Shown here: piece after piece, positions 1 to 7,671 of the stretch
Layout: every line of letters begins with the position of its first letter
Position numbering within the stretch: position 1 is the first letter of the stretch
The notes under the pieces: model-generated
The model's database searches: none
Told to the model about the DNA's origin: nothing
What the model saw: only the letters and a program-made list of their open reading frames with translations
Position numbers and translations under genes: made by a program
From: Desulfospira joergensenii DSM 10085
GTDB taxonomy: Bacteria > Desulfobacterota > Desulfobacteria > Desulfobacterales > Desulfobacteraceae
DNA: 64,000 nucleotides
Assembly: GCF_000420085.1 (NCBI RefSeq)
Contig: NZ_ATUG01000001.1
Coordinates: 2,007,223-2,071,222, forward strand
Direction of reading: 5' to 3'

Positions 1-23
1 ACAAGATCGGGATTGAGCATTTC

Positions 24-347
24 GTGAGTACCCAAAGGACGGACAGGACAGGAGAAGACAGGGAGATCAAATCTCAATCCTCCCCTGTCTCCCATGAATG
101 TATAGCCAACGCTCAAGCGATTATAAATATATCCAGAAAGAGACTCTGCAGCAGCGCCTCCAAAGAGTCCCGCCAGGCTTGGCAGGCTGTATTGGATAAG
201 ATAAAAGAAAAAGAACCGATAATTGCCAATGTCTGTGTGCCGGAGTGCGTGTACAGAGGATTCTGTCCTGAAATAAAATCATGCGGCTTTGTGGACTCAG
301 AGAAGTACCAGGATCTGTTGGAAGATTATCAAAATACGGATTTATAA
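24..347 (+). CDS. Small hypothetical protein with four clustered cysteines
   Basis: 107 codons from a GTG at 24. The frame stays open to the left edge, so the gene may begin outside the window and the GTG is only a guess. The N-terminal third is polar and low in complexity. The C-terminal half carries Cys residues at CVPEC, FCPE and SCGF spacing within about 20 residues, which suggests a small metal or redox site. I do not recognise a family. It is followed after 24 bp by a VOC gene on the same strand and could be co-transcribed with it. Confidence 0.5.
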   Translation: MSTQRTDRTGEDREIKSQSSPVSHECIANAQAIINISRKRLCSSASKESRQAWQAVLDKIKEKEPIIANVCVPECVYRGFCPEIKSCGFVDSEKYQDLLEDYQNTDL

Positions 348-371
348 AAAATGCATGCACCGGAGATGTAA

Positions 372-749
372 ATGCTCCAAAAAATTGATTGTATAATGTT
401 AAAAGTCAAAGATGTCGATGAGGCAGCCAAGTATTATTCGGATGTCTTTGGCCTCATTCCTGAATGGAAGCATGGGGGAAATGTAGGCTTAAAATTTCCT
501 GAATCAGATTCCGAGATCGTTCTTCATAACATTAAAAAAATCTCCAACAAAATTGATGTAAATTACTTGGTTGAAAATGTGGACAAATCAATTCAATGTT
601 TCCTGAAATCCGGGTGTGAAGTTCTGGTCGAACCGTTCGACATTCAAATCGGTAAATGCGCAGTCATAAAAGATCCTTTTGGTATCGAAATATCCATCTT
701 GGATATGACAAAAGGGCCTGTCAAAAACAACCTGGAGCCTGGGGTATAA
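372..749 (+). CDS. VOC (glyoxalase/bleomycin-resistance) family protein
   Basis: 125 residues, the usual length of a single-module VOC protein. The opening segment (IMLKVKDVDEAAKYYSDVFG) and the end (VIKDPFGIEISILD) are the family's hallmark strands: a beta-alpha-beta-beta-beta unit with the closing D-P-x-G-x-x-I-x-I motif. A GGAG lies 6-9 bases before the ATG. Family members bind a metal and act on glutathione adducts, catechols or antibiotics; the substrate cannot be read from the sequence. The gene is visibly AT-richer than the bulk of the window. Confidence 0.8.
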   Translation: MLQKIDCIMLKVKDVDEAAKYYSDVFGLIPEWKHGGNVGLKFPESDSEIVLHNIKKISNKIDVNYLVENVDKSIQCFLKSGCEVLVEPFDIQIGKCAVIKDPFGIEISILDMTKGPVKNNLEPGV

Positions 750-846
750 TCTGCTGTTAGAAGTGCGCAAACTGCCGGTGCCCTTACATCGATTTGTTAA
801 CGACAAAGTAATATGGCAGCAATTATTCTTATTTTAGGCAATACAA

Positions 847-1386
847 ATGCAAAAAAACAGACTCATTGACAAGTACCTGCCCCAATACACATTCAATGAA
901 TACCATGAAACAATGGTAAATTGCCCAATTGGAAATGTGTATCATCTTGCAAAAGACTTTGACCTGTCCAAATCAAAAATCATTGAATTTTTATTCAAAA
1001 TCCGGGGATTACCAACAAAAAGATTAAATTTGCAAAATTTTATTCATGATATCGGTTTTACAAACCTTGAAGAGACTTTCCCAAATGAAAATTTAATTGG
1101 TTTTTGGGCAAGGGCTAAGATTGCAAAGATTCCAAATTATGAAGATTTTATAAATAATTCCATTTCCCCATGGATAAAAGTCGTCTGGAATTTCCAATTC
1201 GAAGACATGGAGGAAAACAGAACAAAAGTAAGCACTGAAACCAGAGTATTGTGTGTTGCTCCAATTACCAAGTTTACATTTGGGTTATACTGGTTAATGA
1301 TAAAACCATTTAGTGGATTGATTCGAAGGAAAATGCTAAAAATCATAAAAGATGATTCTGAATCGCTTAACCAGGTAAAAACGTGA
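847..1386 (+). CDS. SRPBCC/DUF2867-like protein
   Basis: 179 residues. The opening (RLIDKYLPQYTFNEYHE), the following V-x-C-P-x-x-x-V stretch and a later 'GFWARAKI' segment resemble START/SRPBCC-fold proteins grouped with DUF2867. These have a ligand-binding helix-grip fold and no assigned reaction. A hydrophobic C-terminal stretch (TKFTFGLYWLMIKPF) ends in a basic tail. The gene is strongly AT-rich, unlike genes beyond 2.1 kb, which suggests later acquisition. No good ribosome binding site is seen before the ATG. Assignment is by overall resemblance, not by catalytic residues. Confidence 0.6.
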   Translation: MQKNRLIDKYLPQYTFNEYHETMVNCPIGNVYHLAKDFDLSKSKIIEFLFKIRGLPTKRLNLQNFIHDIGFTNLEETFPNENLIGFWARAKIAKIPNYEDFINNSISPWIKVVWNFQFEDMEENRTKVSTETRVLCVAPITKFTFGLYWLMIKPFSGLIRRKMLKIIKDDSESLNQVKT

Positions 1387-1517
1387 ACTGTCAATACACA
1401 CAGCAGCATTTGCCCTGTCTCCTGAAGCCTGAGCCTCGGTATGAAACCAAGGGTTATCGCGCCGGAGAGCACCACCTTATGCAGCAGTTGAAACCCTAAA
1501 CGATTCAAGGAGTGACT

Positions 1518-2096
1518 ATGAACAAATTTCATATTTCCTTTATGGAACAAAATGAGATTCAGGAATCGGCAAAGGTCCTCAGCATCGCTATGCTCAACAA
1601 TCCACACCACCTTGGCGTTTTTCTGGGGAATGGGGAAAAGGAGCGTCTGGAAATCGAAAAAATGTTTTTTGAGCTCTTCAATACCCTGCCCGGCATTGTC
1701 TTTCTGGCAAAGGAAAATGACAAAATCATCGGGGTCATGAGGATGAAGTCCTGCATCGGCAAATCCATTGATGACCCGGAGATGTTCGAAGATGAAAATG
1801 ATATTCATTGGAGAAAATCCGTCTGGTTCAGGGAATGGGCAGAGCATGATCCGGTTGAACAGCACTGGCACCTGGGTCCCATCGGCGTTCTGCCGTCTCA
1901 CAGGGGACTGGGGGTCGGCACGGAACTCATGAAGCGTTTTTGCAAAGAAGTGGACAATTGTTCCGCAAAGGCATACCTGGAAACAGATCTGGATGAAAAT
2001 GTCCGTTTTTATAAAAAATTCGGATTTAAACTGATTTCCGAATCAGCCATCTTCAATGTTGCCAATCGATACATGTTAAGAGATTCACAAAAATAA
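1518..2096 (+). CDS. GNAT family N-acetyltransferase
   Basis: 192 residues from the ATG at 1518, chosen because AAGGAG at 1507-1512 is 5 bases before it; the GTG at 1512 overlaps that site. The acetyl-CoA loop is visible as 'LGPIGVLPSHRGLGVGTELM' (motif A, R/Q-x-x-G-x-G/A), followed by the C-terminal 'YLETDLDENVRFYKKFGF' typical of GNAT proteins. It should transfer an acetyl group from acetyl-CoA to an amine; the acceptor is unknown. It is the last gene of the AT-rich plus-strand group and converges on importer cluster 1 with a gap of only 4 bp. Confidence 0.85.
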   Translation: MNKFHISFMEQNEIQESAKVLSIAMLNNPHHLGVFLGNGEKERLEIEKMFFELFNTLPGIVFLAKENDKIIGVMRMKSCIGKSIDDPEMFEDENDIHWRKSVWFREWAEHDPVEQHWHLGPIGVLPSHRGLGVGTELMKRFCKEVDNCSAKAYLETDLDENVRFYKKFGFKLISESAIFNVANRYMLRDSQK

Positions 2097-2100
2097 CCCC

Positions 2101-3084
2101 TTACACAAAATGGCAGCTGGCAAAATGGTCGGAATGAATCTCTTTCCAGGGCGGGGCTGTCCGGGTGCAGATGGACTCAACCTGGGGGCACCTTGTTGAG
2201 AATACGCATCCCCTGGGCGGGTCTGCCGGGCTCGGAACCTCGTCCTTGAGCAGGATCCTTGTCCGCTGCCGTTCCTTGATCGGGTCCGGGATGGGAACCG
2301 CTGAGATCAGGGAGCGGGTATAGGGATGGAGGGGATTTTCAAACAGGTTCTCCCGGGAGGTCAGCTCCATGATTTTGCCCAGGTACATGATGGCCACCCG
2401 GTCGGAGATATGCTGGACCATGCTCAGGTCGTGGGCAATGAAAAGATAGGTCAGGCCCAAATCCTTTTGAAGATCCTCGAACAGATTGATGACCTGGGCC
2501 TGGATGGATACGTCCAGGGCCGATATGGGCTCGTCGCAGACCACGAACTTGGGATTGAGGGAGAGGGCCCTTGCAATGTTGATCCGCTGGCGCTGCCCCC
2601 CGGAAAATTCATGGGGAAAGCGCTGATAATGGTTGGGATTGAGGCCTACCATCTCCAGGAGATCCATGACCCGTTGACGCATCTTATCCGGGGCCATATC
2701 CGTATGGATCACCATGGGCTCAGCAATGATGCTGCCCACGGAATGCCTGGGATTCAGGGAGGCATAGGAGTCCTGGAAGATCATCTGGGCCCGGGGCCTG
2801 AATTTTCTTCTCTCCACCGTGGTCATCCGGCTTAGGTCCTTCCCGTCGATGAGGACCTCTCCGGCCGTGGGAGGGTCCAGGTGGAGGATGGCCCGGCCCG
2901 TGGTGGATTTTCCGCATCCGGACTCCCCGACCACCCCCAGGGTTTCCCCTTTTCGAATATCAAAGGACACATCATCCACGGCCTTGACCGCACCGACCTG
3001 CCGGTTGATCAGCCATCCCTCTTGAATGGGGAAGTATTTTTTCAGGTTTCTTACCCTGACCAGAATCTGGGAATCATCTTTCAT
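2101..3084 (-). CDS. Dipeptide/oligopeptide-type ABC importer, ATPase 2 (DppF/OppF-like)
   Basis: Start set at the ATG at 3084: GAGG lies 6 bases upstream, while earlier in-frame codons lie inside the preceding ATPase gene. Walker A is GESGCGKST, the signature is [15 protein letters not shown] and Walker B is VVCDEPISALD. The C-terminal oligopeptide-transporter domain has four Cys (GCVFSTRCP and two more), the arrangement known to hold an Fe-S cluster in some Opp/Dpp ATPases. It overlaps the preceding ATPase by 11 bp and closes cluster 1. It would energise uptake together with the ATPase at 3074-4081. Confidence 0.93.
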   Translation of the reverse strand: MKDDSQILVRVRNLKKYFPIQEGWLINRQVGAVKAVDDVSFDIRKGETLGVVGESGCGKSTTGRAILHLDPPTAGEVLIDGKDLSRMTTVERRKFRPRAQMIFQDSYASLNPRHSVGSIIAEPMVIHTDMAPDKMRQRVMDLLEMVGLNPNHYQRFPHEFSGGQRQRINIARALSLNPKFVVCDEPISALDVSIQAQVINLFEDLQKDLGLTYLFIAHDLSMVQHISDRVAIMYLGKIMELTSRENLFENPLHPYTRSLISAVPIPDPIKERQRTRILLKDEVPSPADPPRGCVFSTRCPQVESICTRTAPPWKEIHSDHFASCHFV

Positions 3085-4081
3085 GGACATCCTCTTTCTT
3101 GTGAAAATCAAAAAAACAGGCCGCCTGGTGGCAGGAAGAGATCTCCCGTTCTTTGGGAATCTCTTTCATGCATTTTTTTTCGGCATGATCGCACCGCCAG
3201 GCAAACTGGCAGTGGGCCGGCTTGAAGAGCATATCCGGCGGGGCGCCGTCAATGCTTTCCAGCCGGTGGCGCCCGGTGCTGTCCATCCTTGGCAGGGCCC
3301 CCAGAAGCTTTTGGGTATAGGGATGGGAAGGCCTGTAGTAGAGATCCTCCACCCTGGCGGTTTCCACCACGGTTCCCGCATACATGACCAGGACCCGGTC
3401 GGCCATGCCGGCCACCACCCCCAGGTCGTGGGTGATCCAGATCACGGACATGTTCATCTCTTTCTGGAGCCGCTGGACCAGTTCGATGATCTGGGCCTGG
3501 ACCGTGACATCCAGGGCTGTGGTGGGCTCGTCTGCGATGATGATCTTGGGCTCGCAGGCAACGGCCAGGGCGATCATGGCCCGCTGGCGCATGCCCCCGG
3601 AAAACTGATGGGGATAGCAGGAAAACCGCTGTTCCGGCTCCGGGATTCCCACGTACTCCAAAAGCTGGATGGATCGCTTTTTTGCCTGGGAAGCGGTATG
3701 GCCCAGATGCTGGATCAGGGTTTCGGAGATCTGCTTTCCGATGGTCATGACCGGATTCAGGGCACTCAGGGCATCCTGGAAGATAAACCCGATCTTCCCC
3801 CCCCGGATCCTGCTGATCTCGGCCTTGGACAATTGAAGCAGGTCCACGGGCTCCCCGTCCCCGTGGTAGAGGGCACGCCCCCCTTCGATCCGGGCCGGGG
3901 GTGAGGGCAGAAGATGGAGCAGGGACATCATGGTCACGCTTTTGCCGGACCCGGATTCCCCGACCACACCCAGGATTTCCCCTTCCTCAAGGTCAAAGGA
4001 GACCCCGGACAGGGCATGGACCACCCCGTCAAAGGTATGGAACCGGGTGATCAGGTCTTTTACTTCCAGAATTTTTCCCAT
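3074..4081 (-). CDS. Dipeptide/oligopeptide-type ABC importer, ATPase 1 (DppD/OppD-like)
   Basis: Start at ATG 4081, preceded by GGGGAGG; the longer frame runs into the permease gene. Walker A is GESGSGKS, the signature is FSGGMRQRAMIALAV and Walker B is [12 protein letters not shown]. The C-terminal Cys-bearing domain (HCQFAWRCDHAEKKC) is typical of OppD/DppD. It pairs with the next ATPase and with permeases at 4092-5963. The FSGGMRQR form of the signature marks the D-type subunit. Substrate specificity lies in the binding protein at 7672-9198. Confidence 0.93.
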   Translation of the reverse strand: MGKILEVKDLITRFHTFDGVVHALSGVSFDLEEGEILGVVGESGSGKSVTMMSLLHLLPSPPARIEGGRALYHGDGEPVDLLQLSKAEISRIRGGKIGFIFQDALSALNPVMTIGKQISETLIQHLGHTASQAKKRSIQLLEYVGIPEPEQRFSCYPHQFSGGMRQRAMIALAVACEPKIIIADEPTTALDVTVQAQIIELVQRLQKEMNMSVIWITHDLGVVAGMADRVLVMYAGTVVETARVEDLYYRPSHPYTQKLLGALPRMDSTGRHRLESIDGAPPDMLFKPAHCQFAWRCDHAEKKCMKEIPKEREISSCHQAACFFDFHKKEDVHER

Positions 4082-4091
4082 GGTCCCTCCC

Positions 4092-5018
4092 CTACTTTTT
4101 AATTCGCCGCATTTTCGGGTCCAGGACATCCCTGAGCCAGTCGCCCAGAAGATTCATGCCCAGACCCGTGAAGATAATGGCCAGCCCCGGAAAGGTGGCG
4201 ATCCAGGGGTAGATGACCAGGTATTTCCGGCCGGCCGCCAGCATATTGCCCCAGGAGGGGATGCTCGGGGGCACGGAAAGTCCCAGGAATCCCAGGCCGG
4301 CCTCGTAAAAGATCATGGCCGACATCTCAAAGGTGGCAATGGTGATGATGGGGCCGATGAGGTTGGGCAGGATATGCCGGAAGATGATCCGTTTGTCGCT
4401 GGCCCCGATACTCCTGGCCGATTCCACAAACCCGGATTCCCTCATCTTGATGACCTCCCCCCGGGTGATCCTCACAAAGATGGGGATATCGGTGAGGCCG
4501 AAGATCAGAATCACGTTGATGAGGCTGGACCCCAGGATGGCGGCAATAAAGACCACGAACACAAGATAGGGCAAGGCCAGGATTAGATTGACCCCGCCCA
4601 TGATTATGTTGTCTGCGGTGCCTCCGACATAGCCGGAGATGAGGCCGATGAAGATCCCCAGGGAGCTTGCGATGAGAACACCGAAAAAGCCCACGGTCAG
4701 GGAAACCCGGGTGCCGTAGATGATCCGGCTTAAAATATCCCGGCCCAGGTTGTCCGTGCCCAGGGGATGATCAATGGATCCGCCCTCCATCCAGGCCGGT
4801 GGATCCTTGGCAAAACGCAGATGCTGTTTTAAGGGGTCATAGGGAGAGAGCCAGGGGGCGAATACAGCGGAAAAGACGACAATGATAAACATGATCAGAC
4901 CCACCATTCCCAGGCGGTCCCGGATCAGAAGTTTTCCCAGGTACTTTAAAAATGGCCAGACCCCTGTTTCCTTTTCCTGGTCAATGACCAGCCCGGTTGA
5001 ATTCATATCCGTATTCAT
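4092..5018 (-). CDS. Dipeptide-type ABC importer permease (DppC-like)
   Basis: 308 residues with a cytoplasmic N-terminus, a first membrane helix near 35-55 (GLIMFIIVVFSAVFAPWL), the conserved 'HPLGTDNLGRDILSRI' periplasmic motif after it, and five further membrane helices. The EAA loop (ESARSIGASDKRIIFRHILP) contacts the ATPases. It begins 3 bp after the DppB-like gene ends, so the two are translated together. It forms half of the membrane channel. Confidence 0.93.
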   Translation of the reverse strand: MNTDMNSTGLVIDQEKETGVWPFLKYLGKLLIRDRLGMVGLIMFIIVVFSAVFAPWLSPYDPLKQHLRFAKDPPAWMEGGSIDHPLGTDNLGRDILSRIIYGTRVSLTVGFFGVLIASSLGIFIGLISGYVGGTADNIIMGGVNLILALPYLVFVVFIAAILGSSLINVILIFGLTDIPIFVRITRGEVIKMRESGFVESARSIGASDKRIIFRHILPNLIGPIITIATFEMSAMIFYEAGLGFLGLSVPPSIPSWGNMLAAGRKYLVIYPWIATFPGLAIIFTGLGMNLLGDWLRDVLDPKMRRIKK

Positions 5019-5021
5019 GAC

Positions 5022-5963
5022 TTAGTACCTTATCCTTGGATCTGCCAGGCCGTAGGCAATGTCCGTTAAAAGATTCAGGGCCACCACCACAAAGCTGGAA
5101 AAAAATGCAATGGCCTGGACCAGGGCAAAATCCCGGTTCCCGATGGATTCAGCCAGAAGATTGCCAAGCCCCGGCCAGGAAAAGATGGTTTCAATATAGA
5201 TGGACCCGCTCAAAAGATAGCCGAACTGGACCCCCACGATGCTGATCAGGGGGATGGAGGCGTTTCTCAGGATATGGCCGATATAGACCTTCCGGTCGGC
5301 AATGCCCTTGGAGTAGGCCGTCCTCACGTAGTCCTCCCCCCGGATTTCCAGGACGGCGGATCTTGTGAACCTCACCAGCTGGCCCATGGTAAAGAGGGAG
5401 AGGGAAAAGGCCGGCAGGATCACCGATCTTGTGGGCAGGGTAAACCCCAAAATGGTCCAGGTATCCCGGCCGAATGAGGGGAACCAGCCCAGGTGGACGG
5501 AAAAGACCAGGATCAGGATCAATGCCAGCCAGAAATTGGGGATGGTCTGCCCCAGCAGCCCGGTCCCCCGGGACAGCACATCCCAGAAGCTGCCCGGATT
5601 GGATCCGGATATCAGCCCCAGGGGAATTCCCAGGATCAATGAAATCAACAGGGCCGTGACCGCCAGTTCTATGGTGGCCGGCAGCCGGTCCAGGATCAGG
5701 TCCATGGCCGGCTGATGGTGGCGCAGGGATTTACCGAAGTCCCCGACCACAGCGCCGGAGACAAATTCAAAAAACTGGACCGGCAGGGGCCGGTTAAATC
5801 CCAGTTCCTCTTTCATGGCCTCCACCTCCTCGGGGGAAGCATGGCGGGAAATGAGCAGGGAAACCGGATCGCCGGTCATCTGAAGCATAAAAAACACGAT
5901 GAAGAGCACACCGAACAGAATACAGACGGACTGGATCAGACGGGAAAGAATATATCTTTGCAT
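5022..5963 (-). CDS. Dipeptide-type ABC importer permease (DppB-like)
   Basis: 313 residues starting MQRYILSRLIQSV, the standard DppB opening with a first membrane helix at about 10-30. Six predicted helices and an EAA loop (YVRTAYSKGIADRKVYIGHI) match the family length. AAGGAAGATC precedes the ATG. It lies 190 bp downstream of the FAD enzyme; that gap carries the structured repeat at 6010-6143, which could alter expression of the four distal importer genes. Confidence 0.93.
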   Translation of the reverse strand: MQRYILSRLIQSVCILFGVLFIVFFMLQMTGDPVSLLISRHASPEEVEAMKEELGFNRPLPVQFFEFVSGAVVGDFGKSLRHHQPAMDLILDRLPATIELAVTALLISLILGIPLGLISGSNPGSFWDVLSRGTGLLGQTIPNFWLALILILVFSVHLGWFPSFGRDTWTILGFTLPTRSVILPAFSLSLFTMGQLVRFTRSAVLEIRGEDYVRTAYSKGIADRKVYIGHILRNASIPLISIVGVQFGYLLSGSIYIETIFSWPGLGNLLAESIGNRDFALVQAIAFFSSFVVVALNLLTDIAYGLADPRIRY

Positions 5964-6009
5964 GATCTTCCTTAAAAGTCTCCTTCTGAATTATCTAATC
6001 TCAAGATCA

Positions 6010-6143
6010 GGGTATCTCTAATAGTTTCGGATTTTGGTTCGAGTTCAAGGCACATGAAAATTTTAACCGGAGGAGTATACGTAATATCTTGAGGATTAAA
6101 ATTTCCACGCAACAAAGAAATCGGGCCAAAAGACAATTATTAG
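6010..6143 (+). repeat. Structured dispersed repeat, copy 1 (partner inverted at 51306-51438)
   Basis: About 134 bp that match the reverse complement of 51306-51438 at roughly 83% by eye with one short indel. Nested inverted repeats run through it: an outer TTTTGGTTCGA / TCGGGCCAAAA pair that can pair fully as RNA with two G-U pairs, and an inner AAAATTTTAA / TTAAAATTT pair around a GC-richer loop with CCGGAGGAG. This copy is less symmetric than copy 2. It sits between two genes of importer cluster 1. No transposase is nearby, so a MITE-like or REP-like element mobilised in trans is the simplest reading. Confidence 0.85.
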
Positions 6144-6152
6144 AGGTGGCCA

Positions 6153-7496
6153 TCATTGAATCCGGACCCCTTGTTTTTTAAGGGCCTCCTGAACCCGCTG
6201 GATATTTACCCGGGCCGAGGATACCTTCTCCTTGACTGAAACCGCTGCTGCCGTTCCGGCGCCCTGGCCGGTCACGGTGCAGCACATCATCTGGCGCAGG
6301 GCCGCATGGGAGATCTTATCCCCGGACACGCACCGGCCGGCCACCAGGAGATTGTCCACGGATTCCGGCACCAGGGCCCCGTAGGGAATCTGGAAAAACC
6401 GTCCCGTGGTGGGAATGACCACCACCCCGTAGGCATCCAGAAATTCAGGAAAGATGCCGATGGAATCGGAAAAAGCAGCCTGGTTTTTCACCTCATCCCC
6501 GGTCATGATGTGGCGGCCCTTGATCTTCCGGGACTCCCTTGTGCCCAGGGAGGAACCAAAGGTCCTCAGACGGGCGTTTTCAAACCCGGGGGTATATTTT
6601 CTCAGGGCATCAATGGCCATCATGGCCTGTTTCCTGCCTTCGATCTCGGCATGGGTGAGATCGGCCAGGTCGGTGGGGTCCAGGCCCAGCATATAGACCA
6701 TGTTGAGATAGGTGGCCTCGCCCGTGTCGGTGAGGCTGCTCCAGTATCCCCCGGTGAGAACCCCGTCCGGGATCTCCCCCTTTTCCCTGGCCCGGGCAAA
6801 GGGCTCGCTCAGATAGGGACTGAACATCTCATTTTCCTTACCGCTGGTCTCCGTGGCCCACTGCCCCAGGCTGCCGGGGTTTTTCTGAACGTAGTCTAAA
6901 AATCTTTCCCGGTTCACGCCGGAGCATCCAAAACTGACCGATACCCCTTCCAATTGGCTTTTTGGCGCCTTGGTGCAGGCCGCCCCGGCCCGAAAGGCAA
7001 TGTCGGCGTCCCCGGTGCAGTCGATGACCCGCTTGGCCAGGATGGCATTCCTGCCCTGCTTGCTTTCCGTGACCACCCCGATGACTTGGTTTTCCCGGAC
7101 CAGGGCCTCAACCCCCAGGCAATGGAGGAACCTGTCGATCCCCTCCTTTTCCACCATTTGATCGGCCACGCATTTGAAAATATCCGCCTCCACCACCTGG
7201 CTGACGGACTGGGGTTCTTTTCTTTCCCCCCCGAACTCCCGGGCCCGGATCTCAAATTCCCGGCCGATGCCGTCGGACTCCACCGTGCCCTCATGGCGGT
7301 ACCAGCCGATGGACTCCACCATGGCCTGGGTGATGTTTCCCCCGAAACATCCGTACCGCTCCACCAGCATGGTGTCCACGCCCTGACGGGCCGATGCGAT
7401 GGCTGCGGCCAGGCCCGAGGGACCGGAGCCCACCACCAGGACATCGGTTTCGGCCAGGACCGGGGTTTTTCTTGCAGGTTCTTCAATATAGTTCAT
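6153..7496 (-). CDS. FAD-dependent oxidoreductase (FAD_oxidored type)
   Basis: 447 residues. A Rossmann motif (VVGSGPSGLAAAIASARQG) at about 21-39 ends in the acidic 'LVERYGCFGGN'. A second FAD contact, 'RVIDCTGDADIAFRAGA', sits mid-protein, and the C-terminus has 'NLLVAGRCVSGDKISHAALRQM', all typical of PF12831 flavoproteins. The family oxidises varied organic substrates; the reaction here is unknown. It lies inside importer cluster 1 after the binding protein's terminator, so it probably acts on the imported compound. The start overlaps the stop of a 44-codon FAD-fold remnant (ATGA). Confidence 0.88.
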   Translation of the reverse strand: MNYIEEPARKTPVLAETDVLVVGSGPSGLAAAIASARQGVDTMLVERYGCFGGNITQAMVESIGWYRHEGTVESDGIGREFEIRAREFGGERKEPQSVSQVVEADIFKCVADQMVEKEGIDRFLHCLGVEALVRENQVIGVVTESKQGRNAILAKRVIDCTGDADIAFRAGAACTKAPKSQLEGVSVSFGCSGVNRERFLDYVQKNPGSLGQWATETSGKENEMFSPYLSEPFARAREKGEIPDGVLTGGYWSSLTDTGEATYLNMVYMLGLDPTDLADLTHAEIEGRKQAMMAIDALRKYTPGFENARLRTFGSSLGTRESRKIKGRHIMTGDEVKNQAAFSDSIGIFPEFLDAYGVVVIPTTGRFFQIPYGALVPESVDNLLVAGRCVSGDKISHAALRQMMCCTVTGQGAGTAAAVSVKEKVSSARVNIQRVQEALKKQGVRIQ

Positions 7497-7627
7497 CTTT
7501 GCACTTCCTCAATCACGGAGGTCTTCACCTTAAGCCGGGCCGCCGGGAGGGCCGCCACATGACCGGCGGTTCCGTCGCCGGCCACCACCTCATCCACTGT
7601 TTCAGATATCTTTTTCATTCTTTTCAT
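7493..7627 (-). pseudogene. 44-codon remnant of an FAD-oxidoreductase N-terminus
   Basis: ATG at 7627, TGA at 7493-7495 overlapping the next gene's ATG. The predicted peptide contains VVAGDGTAGHVAALPAARL followed by KTSVIEE. This is the beta-alpha-beta dinucleotide fold with a G-D-G-T-A-G core, in the form seen at the start of FAD-dependent oxidoreductases. It ends right after the second strand. The full-length FAD enzyme next to it has its own separate Rossmann motif, so this is a leftover of another copy rather than its start. The ATG abuts the T-run of the upstream terminator and has no ribosome binding site. It may persist only as a coupling leader. Confidence 0.6.
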
Positions 7628-7662
7628 AAAAAAGGGCTGCCGGAATTCTCCCGACAGCCCTT
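7627..7662 (-). terminator. Rho-independent terminator after the binding-protein gene
   Basis: On the minus strand AAGGGCTGTCGGGA pairs with CCGGCAGCCCTT around an AATT-containing loop, followed by a run of six T. It lies 9 bases after the binding-protein stop and before the FAD enzyme and permeases. It should reduce read-through, giving more binding protein than membrane components, a common layout for importers. Confidence 0.85.
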
Positions 7663-7671
7663 GATCCGGCG

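Noticed and set aside
1..2100. Integron gene cassettes with attC sites
   Set aside because: The row of small same-strand genes is suggestive, but no pair of RYYYAAC / GTTRRRY core sites with an intervening palindrome was found in the gaps.
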